Origin: UMGS1002 sp050309735
Lineage (GTDB): Bacteria > Bacillota > Clostridia > Oscillospirales > CAG-272
Assembly (NCBI GenBank): GCA_050309735.1
Contig: JBNRMS010000041.1
Span: 1-23,618 of the forward strand
Length of the DNA stretch: 23,618 nt
Direction of reading: 5' to 3'
Every line of letters begins with the position of its first letter. Positions within the stretch are counted from its first letter, which is position 1. Of this stretch, positions 7,315 to 15,301 are shown one piece after another. The translations under genes and the position numbers were made by a program. The notes under the pieces are model-generated. The model did no database searches. It worked only from the letters and a program-made list of their open reading frames with translations, and was not told the origin of the DNA.

Positions 7315-8445
7315 ATGGACCAAAAGGATATAAAGAAAGAGGCGTATGTTGAGGTCGACCAAAATATGCTGATAAAAAACTCAATAGGCAAGACCGACGT
7401 GAAGTTTTACGATGTAAGAGAGCAGCCCTTTGAGCTTTACGGATTTTACAATCCGCTCACAGAGCCCTTTTTCCGGCGTCTGCCGCAAGAGGTCGCAGAA
7501 GCAACCAGCCCCGGTGTGGCAAAACTCGCGCGCGAGTCGGCCGGAGGTCGCGTGCGCTTCTCTACTGATTCTTCATATATTGCCATTAAGGTCGAGATGG
7601 GGCCATATGCTCGCAGCTCGCACACAACTCTTTGCAACTCGGCAGGATTCGACCTATACGAGGATACCGACACCGATAGCCGCTTTATAAAAGCCTATCT
7701 TCCACCCTATAAATTTGAGAACGACTACGAGCAGGTGCTCGAGGTTGGCGGTCGACGCATGCGCAATTTTACAATAAATTTCCCGATTCACGGGCTTGTC
7801 AAAAACCTTTATATCGGAATTGAAGAAACGGCAAGGCTCGGCACCGGAAAAAAATACAGAAACAGCAAGCCGGTCGTCTTTTACGGCAGCTCGATAGTAC
7901 ATGGCACCGCCGCCTCGCGCCCGGGTCTTATATATCAGAGCATAATATCGCGCCGGATGAATCTTGATTTTATCAACCTCGGTTTTTCGGGGAAGGCGCT
8001 CGGGGAGAGGGCGATAGTCGAATATATGGCGGGACTTGATATGTGCCTGTTTGTCTGCGACTATGACCATAATGCGCCCAACGCTGCCTTCCTGCGCGAC
8101 ACACACCAAAAAGTCTATGATACCTTCCGCTCGATAAACCCCGACACCCCCTATATTATGATTTCAAGGCCGAATATAGCGACAAACCAGCGCGAATTTG
8201 CCGAGCGGCGCGATGTTATAATCGACACATACCGCCACGCGCTTGCCGCGGGCGATAAACGGGTATATTATATTGACGGAGAGTCGTTTTTCCTCGGGAA
8301 ATACGAGAACGAATGCACCATGGACGCAGTACACCCCAATGACCTCGGATTTGTGCTCATGGCCGACGGCATTGAGAGCGAGATACGCCGCGCGGTGAGC
8401 GATATTGAAGCGGCGGGCGAGATGCTGACGGGTTTTGCCGACTGA
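7315..8445 (+). CDS. SGNH/GDSL-type hydrolase, second tandem copy
   Basis: This 376-residue paralogue of the preceding gene has the same two-domain plan and long shared blocks (KFYDVR.QPFELYG, GGRVRFST.S.YIAIK, IISRRMNLDFINLGFSG, CDYDHNAPN). The nucleophile is Ser193 in Y-G-S-S-I-V-H-G, where the first copy has I-T-Q-G. The catalytic pair is Asp337-x-x-His340 in DAVHPNDLGF. The change next to the nucleophile may alter substrate choice. It carries about 15 extra residues at the C-terminus and has no signal peptide. I choose the ATG at 7315, eight bases after GAAAGGG, over the ATG at 7309, which is only two bases from it. An AT-only hairpin (7271-7288) lies between the two copies. The stop codon overlaps the next gene's ATG by one base, so the two should be translationally coupled. 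Confidence 0.85.
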   Translation: MDQKDIKKEAYVEVDQNMLIKNSIGKTDVKFYDVREQPFELYGFYNPLTEPFFRRLPQEVAEATSPGVAKLARESAGGRVRFSTDSSYIAIKVEMGPYARSSHTTLCNSAGFDLYEDTDTDSRFIKAYLPPYKFENDYEQVLEVGGRRMRNFTINFPIHGLVKNLYIGIEETARLGTGKKYRNSKPVVFYGSSIVHGTAASRPGLIYQSIISRRMNLDFINLGFSGKALGERAIVEYMAGLDMCLFVCDYDHNAPNAAFLRDTHQKVYDTFRSINPDTPYIMISRPNIATNQREFAERRDVIIDTYRHALAAGDKRVYYIDGESFFLGKYENECTMDAVHPNDLGFVLMADGIESEIRRAVSDIEAAGEMLTGFAD

Positions 8446-8825
8446 TGGGAGCTGAATTTTCTCCCGGAGTTGCCGCGCTCGCATATCTTGGCGACTCGGT
8501 GATAGAGCTGTGGGTTCGCGAGAGGCTGATAAGGGCCGGACTTCCCGGCCCGCGAGAGCTTAACGCCGGGGCGATGGAGTATGTAACCGCGCCGGCACAG
8601 GCCGGTGCGATGAAAAAAATCCTCCCGCTGCTCACCGAGGAGGAGAGCGCTCTTTTCCGTCGGGGGCGGAATATCGGTCACACTAATATTCCCAAAAGGT
8701 CAAGCGCCGCCGAATATCGCTCGGCAACCGGAATGGAGGCTCTTTTCGGCTGGCTGCACTTATCGGGGTGCGCCGAGCGAATTGATGAGCTGCTCACGGC
8801 GGGATACGCTCGGGAGGGAAGCTAA
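8445..8825 (+). CDS. mrnC: Mini-ribonuclease III
   Basis: Mini-III is a stand-alone RNase III catalytic domain without a double-stranded-RNA-binding domain; in Bacillus it trims the ends of 23S rRNA precursors. The 126-residue protein shows the family signature: ALAYLGDSVIELWVR (acidic catalytic residues Asp17 and Glu21), RRGRN, AAEYRSATGMEALFGWL (Glu98), with normal family length. It begins ATG at 8445 inside the TGA stop of the upstream esterase, and with no separate ribosome site it is probably expressed by coupling. In many Firmicutes mrnC follows cysS; here it follows two esterases instead. No clear terminator follows. Confidence 0.92.
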   Translation: MGAEFSPGVAALAYLGDSVIELWVRERLIRAGLPGPRELNAGAMEYVTAPAQAGAMKKILPLLTEEESALFRRGRNIGHTNIPKRSSAAEYRSATGMEALFGWLHLSGCAERIDELLTAGYAREGS

Positions 8826-9081
8826 GCCCGTAAGCCGCGGCTCTTAAGGGTAATTGAAATTTTCTTGAAAAAGCAGCAATCAAGAAAAGCTCCAATTAAG
8901 TAAAGTGTCAATAAAAAAATCAATAATGAAAAGCATCAATGAGGAGAAGTATTAATCGCGAAAGGAATGGCAATGTCTGATACGCTTCGGACAAAGAGCC
9001 TTCTTCCTTCCGCATATACTATAATAGCTCCGGAACTGCCGGCACAAATACCGGCACAATTGAAAGGAATGGCCATATATA
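8826..9081 (+). other. Intergenic stretch with a hairpin, mrnC to cyclophilin
   Basis: An imperfect hairpin spans 8852-8897: TTTTCTTGA (8860-8868) with TCAAGAAAA (8880-8888), and outer AATTG/CAATT. It is followed by a run of short ATCAAT-type repeats to about 8940. CCGGCACAA is repeated twice just before the cyclophilin ribosome site. A 67-codon plus-strand frame (8967-9170) overlaps the cyclophilin start and is probably chance. I see no convincing promoter or gene. Confidence 0.35.
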
Positions 9082-9582
9082 ATGAAAAATCAGAAAATAA
9101 AAATAACGGTACGCGGCTTTGGCGAGATGGTCGCCGAGCTTTATCCCGAGAGCGCTCCGAGGACGGTTGAAAATTTCCGGGCTCTTGTCGCCGAGCAATT
9201 TTATTCGGGAACAATCTTTCACCGCGTCATAAAGGGATTTATGATACAGGGCGGGGGGTATGACGAGGGCTTTATTCAAAAGGAGGCCGCCTCCATCCCC
9301 GGTGAGTTCGCCGCAAACGGGTGGACCGCCAATAACATCCGCCACACACGCGGCGTCCTCTCGATGGCGCGAACAAGCGACCCCGACTCGGCCTCCTCGC
9401 AATTTTTCATAATGCACAAGGACTCGCCTCACCTTGACGCGCAGTATGCCGCCTTCGGGAAGGTAACAGAAGGCCTTGAAGTGCTTGATAAAATTGCCGC
9501 CGTGAAAACCGGCACGCACGGCCGTTATATGCAGGACGTTCCCCGCGAGGCTGTAGTTATAGAGAAAATTGAGTTTGTCTGA
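9082..9582 (+). CDS. Cyclophilin-type peptidyl-prolyl isomerase
   Basis: This 166-residue single-domain cyclophilin catalyses cis-trans isomerisation of Xaa-Pro bonds and assists protein folding. Without a signal peptide it should be cytoplasmic. The active-site blocks are present: IFHRVIKGFMIQGG (Arg48, Phe53, Gln56), the SSQFFIM strand, and LDAQYAAFGKV. The family usually has LDG-x-YAAFG, so Ala-Gln here is a mild variation. The ATG at 9082 has GAAAGGA 13 bases upstream, a spacing shared with several other genes in the window. It is followed after about 210 bp by a strong hairpin shared with the converging mnmE transcript. It may be co-transcribed with the esterase/mrnC group or have its own unseen promoter. 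Confidence 0.93.
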   Translation: MKNQKIKITVRGFGEMVAELYPESAPRTVENFRALVAEQFYSGTIFHRVIKGFMIQGGGYDEGFIQKEAASIPGEFAANGWTANNIRHTRGVLSMARTSDPDSASSQFFIMHKDSPHLDAQYAAFGKVTEGLEVLDKIAAVKTGTHGRYMQDVPREAVVIEKIEFV

Positions 9583-9795
9583 AAACATGCGATAAGGAGC
9601 CGATTCGAACACTAATACTAAACACCGATTAAAAACAATATATGCCAACAATCGCGAAACTCTCAAAACCGTTCAACAAAAGACATTTGCCGTCTGTGGA
9701 TGCATGAAAATACGTTTGAATCTGTAGGGGCAACGAACGGCAGTCACCTTAGCACACCCTCTTGTGTGTTGACTTTTGAATGAGGAATAGTATAA

Positions 9796-9834
9796 AATAA
9801 CCCCGTGTTTTCGGAATGAAAACACGGGGTTATT
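9796..9834. terminator. Bidirectional terminator between cyclophilin and mnmE
   Basis: A perfect 17-bp stem, AATAACCCCGTGTTTTC (9796-9812) with its complement (9818-9834), closes on a 5-base loop. T-containing tails lie on both strands. It is well placed to end the plus-strand cyclophilin and minus-strand mnmE transcripts. Confidence 0.85.
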
Positions 9835-9848
9835 AATTATATGCTAAA

Positions 9849-9997
9849 GGGGAAGCTGCAATTTGTAATCTCCCGCTCAAACCTGCTCCGCATCACTTGC
9901 CAAACCTACTCCGCATCGGAGGCTTTGCACTGCGCGCACAGCGCCCTACATTTCTCGCCCCTCACAAAAGTCATTGCAGCTCAGAACCGCAATCCCC
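9849..9997 (-). repeat. Long-range inverted repeat in the mnmE 3' region
   Basis: AGCTGCAAT (9854-9862) pairs with ATTGCAGCT (9973-9981). It is extended on the inner side by TTTGT/ACAAA and on the outer side by GGGG (9849-9852) with CCCC (9994-9997) after a small bulge. In the mnmE-sense RNA this would fold about 150 nt into one domain just before the terminator. It may be a 3' UTR structure, a small RNA or a degenerate repeat element. Confidence 0.45.
9878..9917. repeat. Two-copy 17-bp direct repeat
   Basis: CAAACCTGCTCCGCATC (9878-9894) recurs at 9901-9917 with one mismatch, a period of 23 bp. It lies within the loop of the larger inverted repeat. Confidence 0.7.
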
Positions 9998-10018
9998 TTA
10001 CCACGCTTGTTTCTCGCC

Positions 10019-11410
10019 TCACTTCCCTACGCAAAAATTTGAAAATATCTCGGAGACTATATCAACCGAAACCTCGCGGCCGTCGACCTCGGCGAGCGCC
10101 GACATTGCCAACTCAAGGTCGGAGCAGGCGACATCCTCGGGCAGCCCCGCCTCAAGGGCAACAAGCGATTGCCGGGTCAGCTCGGCAGCGCGGGTGAGCG
10201 AGGCAAACTGCCGGGCATTCATGGTCACAGCGTCGCGCGAGAGGTCGATAGCGTCGTCGATAAAAAGACGCCTCACTGCCTCGGCGAGTTTGTCGACACC
10301 CTCTCCTGTAAGAGCCGAAATGCTAACCTCGGCGGCGCAGCTAAATGTGGGGCGGGCGAGAGGAGATGCGGGCAGGTCGGATTTATTTATAACGGCTATC
10401 ACCGGCGCACCTATCGACGAAATAAATTCTGCAAATTTGCGGTCGTCCTCGTCGGGGGCTCGAGAGCCGTCTATCACGGCAAGCAGAAGCTCGGCACCCT
10501 CGCTCTCGCGCCGGGCGCGTTCAATACCGATTTTCTCAACCTCATCGACGCCCTCTCGCAATCCCGCCGTATCAAACAAGCGCAAGGTCACGCCGCCAAA
10601 CGAGACGGTCGCCTCAAGCAGGTCGCGCGTTGTTCCCTCGATGTCGGTCACAATGGCGGCGTCGCTCCCGACAATAAGGTTGTAGAGCGAGCTCTTGCCG
10701 CTGTTTGTCCGCCCGCATATGACTGTTCTAACTCCCTCGGTAATTGCCCTCCCCGTTCGGAAGGTCGAGGCGAGCGATACCAGGCGGCGATTAACCTCAG
10801 TCACCCCGGCGATGAGTTGGTCGCGCGACAATCCCGAGAGATCTTCCTCGGGGAAATCGACAAGAGCATATATATTGCTAACCAGACGCAGCAACTCATC
10901 GTAAAGCGCCCGAACCTCGCCGGCGAGCCGGCCGTCCATCCCGCCCCGCGAGAGGAGAAGCTGCTCGTGAGTCTTTGCCTCGAGCAGGGTGGCCAGCGCT
11001 TCGGCCTCGGTGAGTCCAATCTTGCCTGCGACAAAGGCGCGGCGGGTGAATTCGCCTGCCTCTGCCAGCCGCGCGCCGGCAGCAAGAACAGCCCCGAGAA
11101 CGGCCTCTGTTATGAGAATGCCGCCATGACAGGTCAGCTCTACTGTGTCCTCGCCGGTGAAAGAGGCAGGCGCACGATAAATCAGAGCCACGGCATCGTC
11201 AATCCGACGCTTGCCGCCGTCCGGCTCAAGCGAGTAAATATCGCCGTAAATCGCGCGACGCGGCTCTGCCTGTGAGAGCGGTCTGCCGCCCCTTGGCACA
11301 AAAATCCTCTGGGCAATCTCGACCGCCGCCCCCCCCGATATTCGTATGAGCGCAACGCCGCCCTTGCCCCGAGGGGTTGAAACGGCCGCTATGGTATCTG
11401 CAATATACAT
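10019..11410 (-). CDS. mnmE: tRNA modification GTPase MnmE (TrmE)
   Basis: MnmE works with MnmG to add the 5-(carboxymethyl)aminomethyl group at wobble uridine 34 of tRNAs, using a folate-derived carbon and GTP hydrolysis. The 463-residue protein has normal length. It has an N-terminal folate-binding domain beginning MYIADTIAAVSTPRGKGG, a helical domain, and an inserted G domain with P-loop GRTNSGKSS (Gly238-Lys239-Ser240), DTAGLRE and NKSD. The C-terminal signature is FCVGK, with Cys460. The start is supported by AGGAG six bases upstream. It sits last in the rpmH-rnpA-yidD-yidC-jag cluster, its usual place. The usual next gene, mnmG, is not present here. Confidence 0.97.
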   Translation of the reverse strand: MYIADTIAAVSTPRGKGGVALIRISGGAAVEIAQRIFVPRGGRPLSQAEPRRAIYGDIYSLEPDGGKRRIDDAVALIYRAPASFTGEDTVELTCHGGILITEAVLGAVLAAGARLAEAGEFTRRAFVAGKIGLTEAEALATLLEAKTHEQLLLSRGGMDGRLAGEVRALYDELLRLVSNIYALVDFPEEDLSGLSRDQLIAGVTEVNRRLVSLASTFRTGRAITEGVRTVICGRTNSGKSSLYNLIVGSDAAIVTDIEGTTRDLLEATVSFGGVTLRLFDTAGLREGVDEVEKIGIERARRESEGAELLLAVIDGSRAPDEDDRKFAEFISSIGAPVIAVINKSDLPASPLARPTFSCAAEVSISALTGEGVDKLAEAVRRLFIDDAIDLSRDAVTMNARQFASLTRAAELTRQSLVALEAGLPEDVACSDLELAMSALAEVDGREVSVDIVSEIFSNFCVGK

Positions 11411-11494
11411 ATATGCTCCTTTTGTGGTTGACGGAAATGCCCGTGTGCCTGCAACTGCTTGCTCACTGCAAAAAGCCGCTCAGGTTTAGCTACC

Positions 11495-11525
11495 AGAGGG
11501 GACTTCCGACAAAGAAGTCCCCTCT
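11495..11525 (-). terminator. Hairpin between jag and mnmE
   Basis: A perfect 12-bp stem (11495-11506 with 11514-11525) closes on a 7-base loop, 14 bases after the jag stop. No T-run follows on the minus strand, so it may be a weak attenuator or RNA-processing/stability element rather than a full terminator. mnmE could still be read through. Confidence 0.5.
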
Positions 11526-11538
11526 ATATTAAAAGCTA

Positions 11539-12249
11539 TTACTCGTCCTCAAAAGAGGTTTCCTTCTTCTTCCCCGCGTTTCCCGCGGCTCTCTTGCCTG
11601 CCGATATACCCTTATCATCAAGGTAAAGCACAACCTTGCGATTGTTTTCTGAGCCTATGGAATTGGTTGAGACACCCTCGACAAGCTGAACCTCGGAGTG
11701 GATTATCCTCCGCTCATAGGGATTCATCGGTTCGAGCATAACGCTCTTTTTATATTTGAGCACCTTGTCTGCCATGCGGCGAGCCAGCGCGCGCAGCGCT
11801 TCCTCGCGCTTGGCGCGGTAGCCCTCGGCGTCAAGCGTGATTTTAACATACTCGCGCTTGATTCCATCGATCTTCTTATTAGCCGCTAAATTCGCCAGAT
11901 ACTGAAGCGAATCAAGCGTCTCTCCGTGATGTCCGATGAGGATGCCTGCGCCGTCGCCGTCGATAGTGATGAGTTTGTCGTCATTACTTCCGTCTCCCAT
12001 GGCCACTCTGGCCTCTATCCCCATATCCGCAACAATCTTTTTTATAAATTCAAGCGCTATTTCGGCTCCGCTCAAAATATATGTTGCGCTTACCTTGGCC
12101 GGCGCCGCGCCGATTCCGAACAGACCCTTCCTCGGTTCCTCAAGAACAGTGTAGGTTATCTTCTCCGCAAAGGAGGCTCCCAGCGCGCGTGCGGCGGCTT
12201 CTTTTGCCTCGTCCACGGTTTTTCCGGTTGTTATTACTTCCTTTTTCAC
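11539..12249 (-). CDS. khpB: RNA-binding protein Jag/KhpB (SpoIIIJ-associated)
   Basis: Jag (KhpB) is an RNA-binding protein encoded next to the YidC insertase and linked in Firmicutes to cell-envelope regulation and sporulation. The 236-residue protein has the three expected parts. A Jag-N domain (first ~50 residues) starts with a TGKTVDEAKEAA segment and contains EEPRKGLFGIG. A KH domain has GHHGETLDSLQYLANL, where the usual GxxG loop reads G-H-H-G. An R3H domain carries RRIIHSEVQ and ends in ENNRKVVLYL. The C-terminus is a short Lys/Gly tail. I choose the GTG at 12249 because GGAGG lies eight bases before it; the upstream in-frame ATG lacks a site. It follows yidC by 62 bp on the same strand. 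Confidence 0.93.
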   Translation of the reverse strand: MKKEVITTGKTVDEAKEAAARALGASFAEKITYTVLEEPRKGLFGIGAAPAKVSATYILSGAEIALEFIKKIVADMGIEARVAMGDGSNDDKLITIDGDGAGILIGHHGETLDSLQYLANLAANKKIDGIKREYVKITLDAEGYRAKREEALRALARRMADKVLKYKKSVMLEPMNPYERRIIHSEVQLVEGVSTNSIGSENNRKVVLYLDDKGISAGKRAAGNAGKKKETSFEDE

Positions 12250-12311
12250 AGAATTATCCTCCACGCCGCACAAGGGCGGCTTAATTATTAATGTGACACC
12301 TGGCCTCGCGC

Positions 12312-14033
12312 TTATTTTTTGTCGGCCTTATCCTTATCTTCGCCTTTGATGTCCGGGGCGTCTTTTTTCCGGCGCCGACCAATCATTTCCCGAAGTGTGA
12401 GCATCGGGCGGTCATCCTCGTTCTTAACTACGCCTGCCTTCTTGTCTCCCTCTTGCTCGGCAGCATTATTCTCCTCATTCTCCTCGGCAAGAAGACGCTC
12501 ACGCAGGGCAGCCGCCCGCTCGCGGGTGTCCTCAAAATCTTCGTCGTCTATGCGATGAAGCGAGCGAACAGGCTTGCCTGTCGCGCCGGGTCTGCGTTCT
12601 GTGCTCTTTGATGCCCCTCTGCCCCCTTTGCCAATCTCTTTTTCGGCGGCCTTAAAATCCTCCTCGGTGAAAACCGGAAGCGGCATAATTTTTGAAACAA
12701 TAATCCTGCTCGCCGTTCCGAAAACGCTCTTCACCATCCAGTAAAAACCAAGCGCCGCCGGAACCACAAAGCAGAGGTAAACGCTGAATGCCGGCATACC
12801 GATGTCCATAATATTATTAGAACATCCGGTGGCTTGATCTGTCTGGGCGGGCTGATAGGTCATTTTCCTTGTCAGCTTCGAGCTTCCAAAATAAATAATA
12901 AAGGTCAGAAGCGGCAGAAGCATCAGCCAGTCAAAGGGATTGAAGGTCAGTGTTGGAACCCTGCCGAAATTAAGGCCGAATAGATTTAAATTAAGCGAGG
13001 TCGCCCCGAAGGCTTCCTGCGCAACAGCCGCAACCTCGCCGCTGTTTGAAAAATACTGAAAATCGGCAAATTTTGCAAAAAAATCGCTGTGTTCGTTTAC
13101 CAGCGAGGCAATTCCTATCGTCCCACGCGCAGATGCGACACTGCTGCCCAGGCCTCCGGCTGCTGCCGAGGTGTTTACAAAGGTGATAAGCGCGTCGGAT
13201 ATGCCGCTTGATAGCTTTAGAACATATACTATCGGATTGATTACAACATTATAAAGAATTATGACTATCGGGAGCTGGATGAGCAGCGGGAGACAGCCCG
13301 ACATCGGGTTGAAGTTCTCCTTTTGATACATCTCCTGAATCTCTGTGTTAATCTTATTCTTTGTTACCTGGTCGTCGCGCCCGGCATACTTCTTGCGTAT
13401 TGCCATCTCTTTGGGCTTTAGCGACGCCTGTCTGATTGAGTTTTTCTGCTGTTTTATTGTCAGCGGAATCATGGCAAGCTCGAGTATCAGCGCGAAAATC
13501 AGGATGCCGGCGATATAGTTCCCGGCTCCGAGCGCGTAGGTAATCCAGCTTATCAAGCTGCCTGCGGCAAGCTGTATAGTTGTGAAAATGCCCGAGGGTT
13601 TCTCAAGGCTAATCGAGGTCTTCATCGCCGCCACAAGAGCCGCGGCGTCGTCAAGCGTCAGCGCGTCATAATCGACCGAAACCGGATTTTTCACGGCTTC
13701 ATTCGCCTCTTTTATCGCCGACACAGCCCCGTCTCTGTCGGACGAGAGATAGGCGGCGGTCAGCTTGTCGCGCGGAGTGCGCATATCCTCAGCCTTCCTG
13801 TCGGGTAAGGCGGCCGATATAATTTCAGACAGATTTTTTATCTCTGTTATATCAAGCGTCGGCCCCCCGCTCTCGGGGGCAGTCTCCTCGGCTTGAGCCT
13901 CGGTTATATCCTCGGCCCCGGTATCAGAAGCAGACACCGCCGTGGTGAGCGCTCCGTATAAAAACAGACATAAAATCAGCGAGCATAGCAGCCGGGCGGC
14001 CGTCTTTCGCCTGGCTATTGTGGTTTGTATCAT
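12312..14033 (-). CDS. yidC: Membrane protein insertase YidC/SpoIIIJ
   Basis: YidC/Oxa1 proteins insert and fold membrane proteins, alone or with SecYEG. The 573-residue protein has an N-terminal signal/hydrophobic segment (about 12-33) and an extracytoplasmic stretch of about 120 residues rich in Asp/Glu/Ala. The conserved core of about five membrane helices follows. It includes the cytoplasmic hairpin loop RQASLKPKEMAIRKKYAGRD, MSGCLPLLIQLPIVIILY, and the late GFYWMVKSVFG helix. The Arg in NSIRQ is the likely hydrophilic-groove residue. A long charged Lys/Glu/Arg tail (about 120 residues) could contact ribosomes. GGGAG lies eight bases before the ATG, inside the end of yidD, six bases upstream. 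It is somewhat longer than the Bacillus protein, mainly because of the N-terminal and C-terminal extensions. Confidence 0.95.
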   Translation of the reverse strand: MIQTTIARRKTAARLLCSLILCLFLYGALTTAVSASDTGAEDITEAQAEETAPESGGPTLDITEIKNLSEIISAALPDRKAEDMRTPRDKLTAAYLSSDRDGAVSAIKEANEAVKNPVSVDYDALTLDDAAALVAAMKTSISLEKPSGIFTTIQLAAGSLISWITYALGAGNYIAGILIFALILELAMIPLTIKQQKNSIRQASLKPKEMAIRKKYAGRDDQVTKNKINTEIQEMYQKENFNPMSGCLPLLIQLPIVIILYNVVINPIVYVLKLSSGISDALITFVNTSAAAGGLGSSVASARGTIGIASLVNEHSDFFAKFADFQYFSNSGEVAAVAQEAFGATSLNLNLFGLNFGRVPTLTFNPFDWLMLLPLLTFIIYFGSSKLTRKMTYQPAQTDQATGCSNNIMDIGMPAFSVYLCFVVPAALGFYWMVKSVFGTASRIIVSKIMPLPVFTEEDFKAAEKEIGKGGRGASKSTERRPGATGKPVRSLHRIDDEDFEDTRERAAALRERLLAEENEENNAAEQEGDKKAGVVKNEDDRPMLTLREMIGRRRKKDAPDIKGEDKDKADKK

Positions 14034-14039
14034 TTTTGT

Positions 14040-14381
14040 TTACTCCCGGGTGGCGCTCCCGTCTTGCGCGGCGCCTTTTTTGGGTTCCTCTCCTGTAGAA
14101 TTTGTTTCGCGGAGGATGTCATCGCAAATATCCGCGTCCTCATTTATTTTATTCCTTCTTCCGCGGCGGCGCGGCACCGGGTCGTATCCCCCGGCGCAAA
14201 AAGGATTGCACCGGAGCACTCTCCAGACCGATAGACCAAGCCCCACGAAAAAGCCCCATTCTATAAACGCCTCTGCGGCGTAGCTTGAACACGACGGTCT
14301 GAACCGGCATGTCGGATTACGTTTGAGGGGTGACAGATATTTTTGGTAAAGACGTATCAACCAGACAAAAATATATTTCAT
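14040..14381 (-). CDS. yidD: Membrane protein insertion efficiency factor YidD
   Basis: YidD is a small inner-face membrane-associated protein that helps YidC-dependent insertion. The 113-residue protein has the family signature: an N-terminal amphipathic helix (FVWLIRLYQKYLSP), CRFRPSCSSYAAEAF, and RVLRCNPFCAGGYDPVP. The C-terminal 35 residues are basic then acidic and variable, making it longer than the usual 70-90 residues. Its ATG overlaps the rnpA stop (ATGA, 4 bp) and has only a weak ribosome site, so it is probably translated by coupling. Confidence 0.95.
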   Translation of the reverse strand: MKYIFVWLIRLYQKYLSPLKRNPTCRFRPSCSSYAAEAFIEWGFFVGLGLSVWRVLRCNPFCAGGYDPVPRRRGRRNKINEDADICDDILRETNSTGEEPKKGAAQDGSATRE

Positions 14382-14773
14382 AGTGTTCTCTGATTTTCAC
14401 CGGCAAACATTCCGAGCTTTCCGAATGCGTATCTCAGCTCACGGCCGATATCGGTACTCTTCTTCCCAACAGCGCCGGCTCGCGCGCTTATTATTATAAT
14501 GTAACCCGTTTTAATATTTGATTCATTCTCAAGCTCTCGGAATCCCTCGCGTATAATCCGGCGCAGGCGGTTGCGAGTCACCGCTCCCCCCAACTTCTTG
14601 CCGACCGACACGCCGACGCGGTTGAGGTATTTCTTCTCGGGGTTGGCCTTCATCAGCCGGCGTGCGGCGCGGTCGCGCAAAATATAAACCGCCACATACC
14701 TGCCGGCAAATCTTTTGCCACCCGAATATGCTTTTCCGAAAAGATGATTTTCTTTAACAGAGAGATGTTTCAT
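14378..14773 (-). CDS. rnpA: Ribonuclease P protein component
   Basis: RnpA is the protein cofactor of RNase P, which removes 5' leaders from tRNA precursors. This 131-residue protein has the RNR region (GGAVTRNRLRRIIREGFRE), preceded by RVGVSVGKKLG, and a C-terminal RELRYAF segment, all diagnostic. I choose the ATG at 14773, six bases after GGAG; an ATG four codons upstream contains that site in its own codons and lacks another. A TATAAT-like element (14847-14842) upstream on the minus strand may be a weak promoter, but its -35 is poor. Confidence 0.95.
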   Translation of the reverse strand: MKHLSVKENHLFGKAYSGGKRFAGRYVAVYILRDRAARRLMKANPEKKYLNRVGVSVGKKLGGAVTRNRLRRIIREGFRELENESNIKTGYIIIISARAGAVGKKSTDIGRELRYAFGKLGMFAGENQRTL

Positions 14774-15087
14774 GTTAATCTCCATGCCGCCTGTGTCTGC
14801 TCAAGAAGGCTTCCTTGAATTTTCGGCGGCAGCCCCGAAAAATTATAAAGGGGGGTTTCGCTTATAAAAACCGAGCAATGCTCGGATTTTTGAAAATTCT
14901 TGTGTGAAACAGCTGATCTCAAACTATGAAGACAACCCCCTCACCTCGTTCGCCTTTGTGCAAACTATCGGCAGCTTGCGGATATACCGCAGATATCAAA
15001 AACCCCGACGCCGGAATAAACACAGCAGCGTTTGTCGGCAGTCGGTGGTTTTATCTCGATATTGGTAATATCGTGTCTGACGGGTAA
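14774..15087 (-). other. 314-bp gap between rpmH and rnpA
   Basis: It holds the rpmH terminator (14861-14885), a TATAAT (14847-14842) within a C-rich/G-rich stretch before rnpA, and a 7-bp hairpin (15057-15063 with 15067-15073) just after the rpmH stop. Bases 14886-15056 show no gene on either strand. In many Firmicutes rpmH and rnpA are closer than this. Confidence 0.5.
14861..14885 (-). terminator. rpmH terminator
   Basis: CCGAGC (14871-14876 on plus) and GCTCGG (14880-14885) form a 6-bp stem with a 3-base loop. On the minus strand it is followed directly by TTTTT (14870-14866). It lies about 200 nt after the rpmH stop and would partly separate rpmH from rnpA. Confidence 0.65.
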
Positions 15088-15222
15088 TCAATAGGAGAGT
15101 CTTTCTCTGCCTTTTGCGCGTCTTCTCTTAAGGATTTTTCTGCCGTCACTCGTCTTCATTCTTTTTCTGAAGCCGTGCTCCTTCTGTCTCTGGCGCTTTT
15201 TGGGCTGGTAGGTTCTGAGCAT
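15088..15222 (-). CDS. rpmH: 50S ribosomal protein L34
   Basis: This 44-residue basic ribosomal protein was read directly from the sequence. It begins MLRTYQPKKRQRQKEHGF, continues with RKRMKTSDGRKILKRRRAKGRERL and ends LSY, matching the L34 family over its whole length. GGAGG lies nine bases before the ATG. It is the first gene of the rpmH-rnpA-yidD-yidC-jag-mnmE cluster and has a strong promoter about 80 bp upstream. In many bacteria dnaA lies just beyond it in divergent orientation; here a ymdB-type gene lies there on the same strand. Confidence 0.97.
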   Translation of the reverse strand: MLRTYQPKKRQRQKEHGFRKRMKTSDGRKILKRRRAKGRERLSY

Positions 15223-15301
15223 TTCAATGCACCTCCTTTGGTTTGGTATCGGAAGCGTAAAATTCGGTTGATATTCTCGTCTTTACACAATGACAGCTTA
15301 C

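Larger units (their letters stand above)
9583..10018. other. 436-bp convergent gap, cyclophilin to mnmE
   Basis: The gap holds a strong bidirectional hairpin (9796-9834), a 17-bp tandem repeat (9878-9917) and a long-range inverted repeat (9849-9997), each listed separately. Bases 9583-9795 show no gene. An ATG-started frame at 9841 runs antisense into mnmE and is most likely chance. Confidence 0.5.

Noticed and set aside
8967..9170. 67-codon plus-strand frame before the cyclophilin
   Set aside because: It overlaps the cyclophilin start in another frame and encodes no recognisable protein.
9595..9620. TTCGAA within a sequence like the T-arm of a tRNA (minus strand)
   Set aside because: No matching acceptor stem, D-arm or anticodon arm exists upstream at tRNA distance.
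9769..9796. TTGACT-16-TATAAA promoter-like pair before the shared terminator
   Set aside because: Transcription would begin inside the terminator hairpin, and no plus-strand gene follows except sequence antisense to mnmE.
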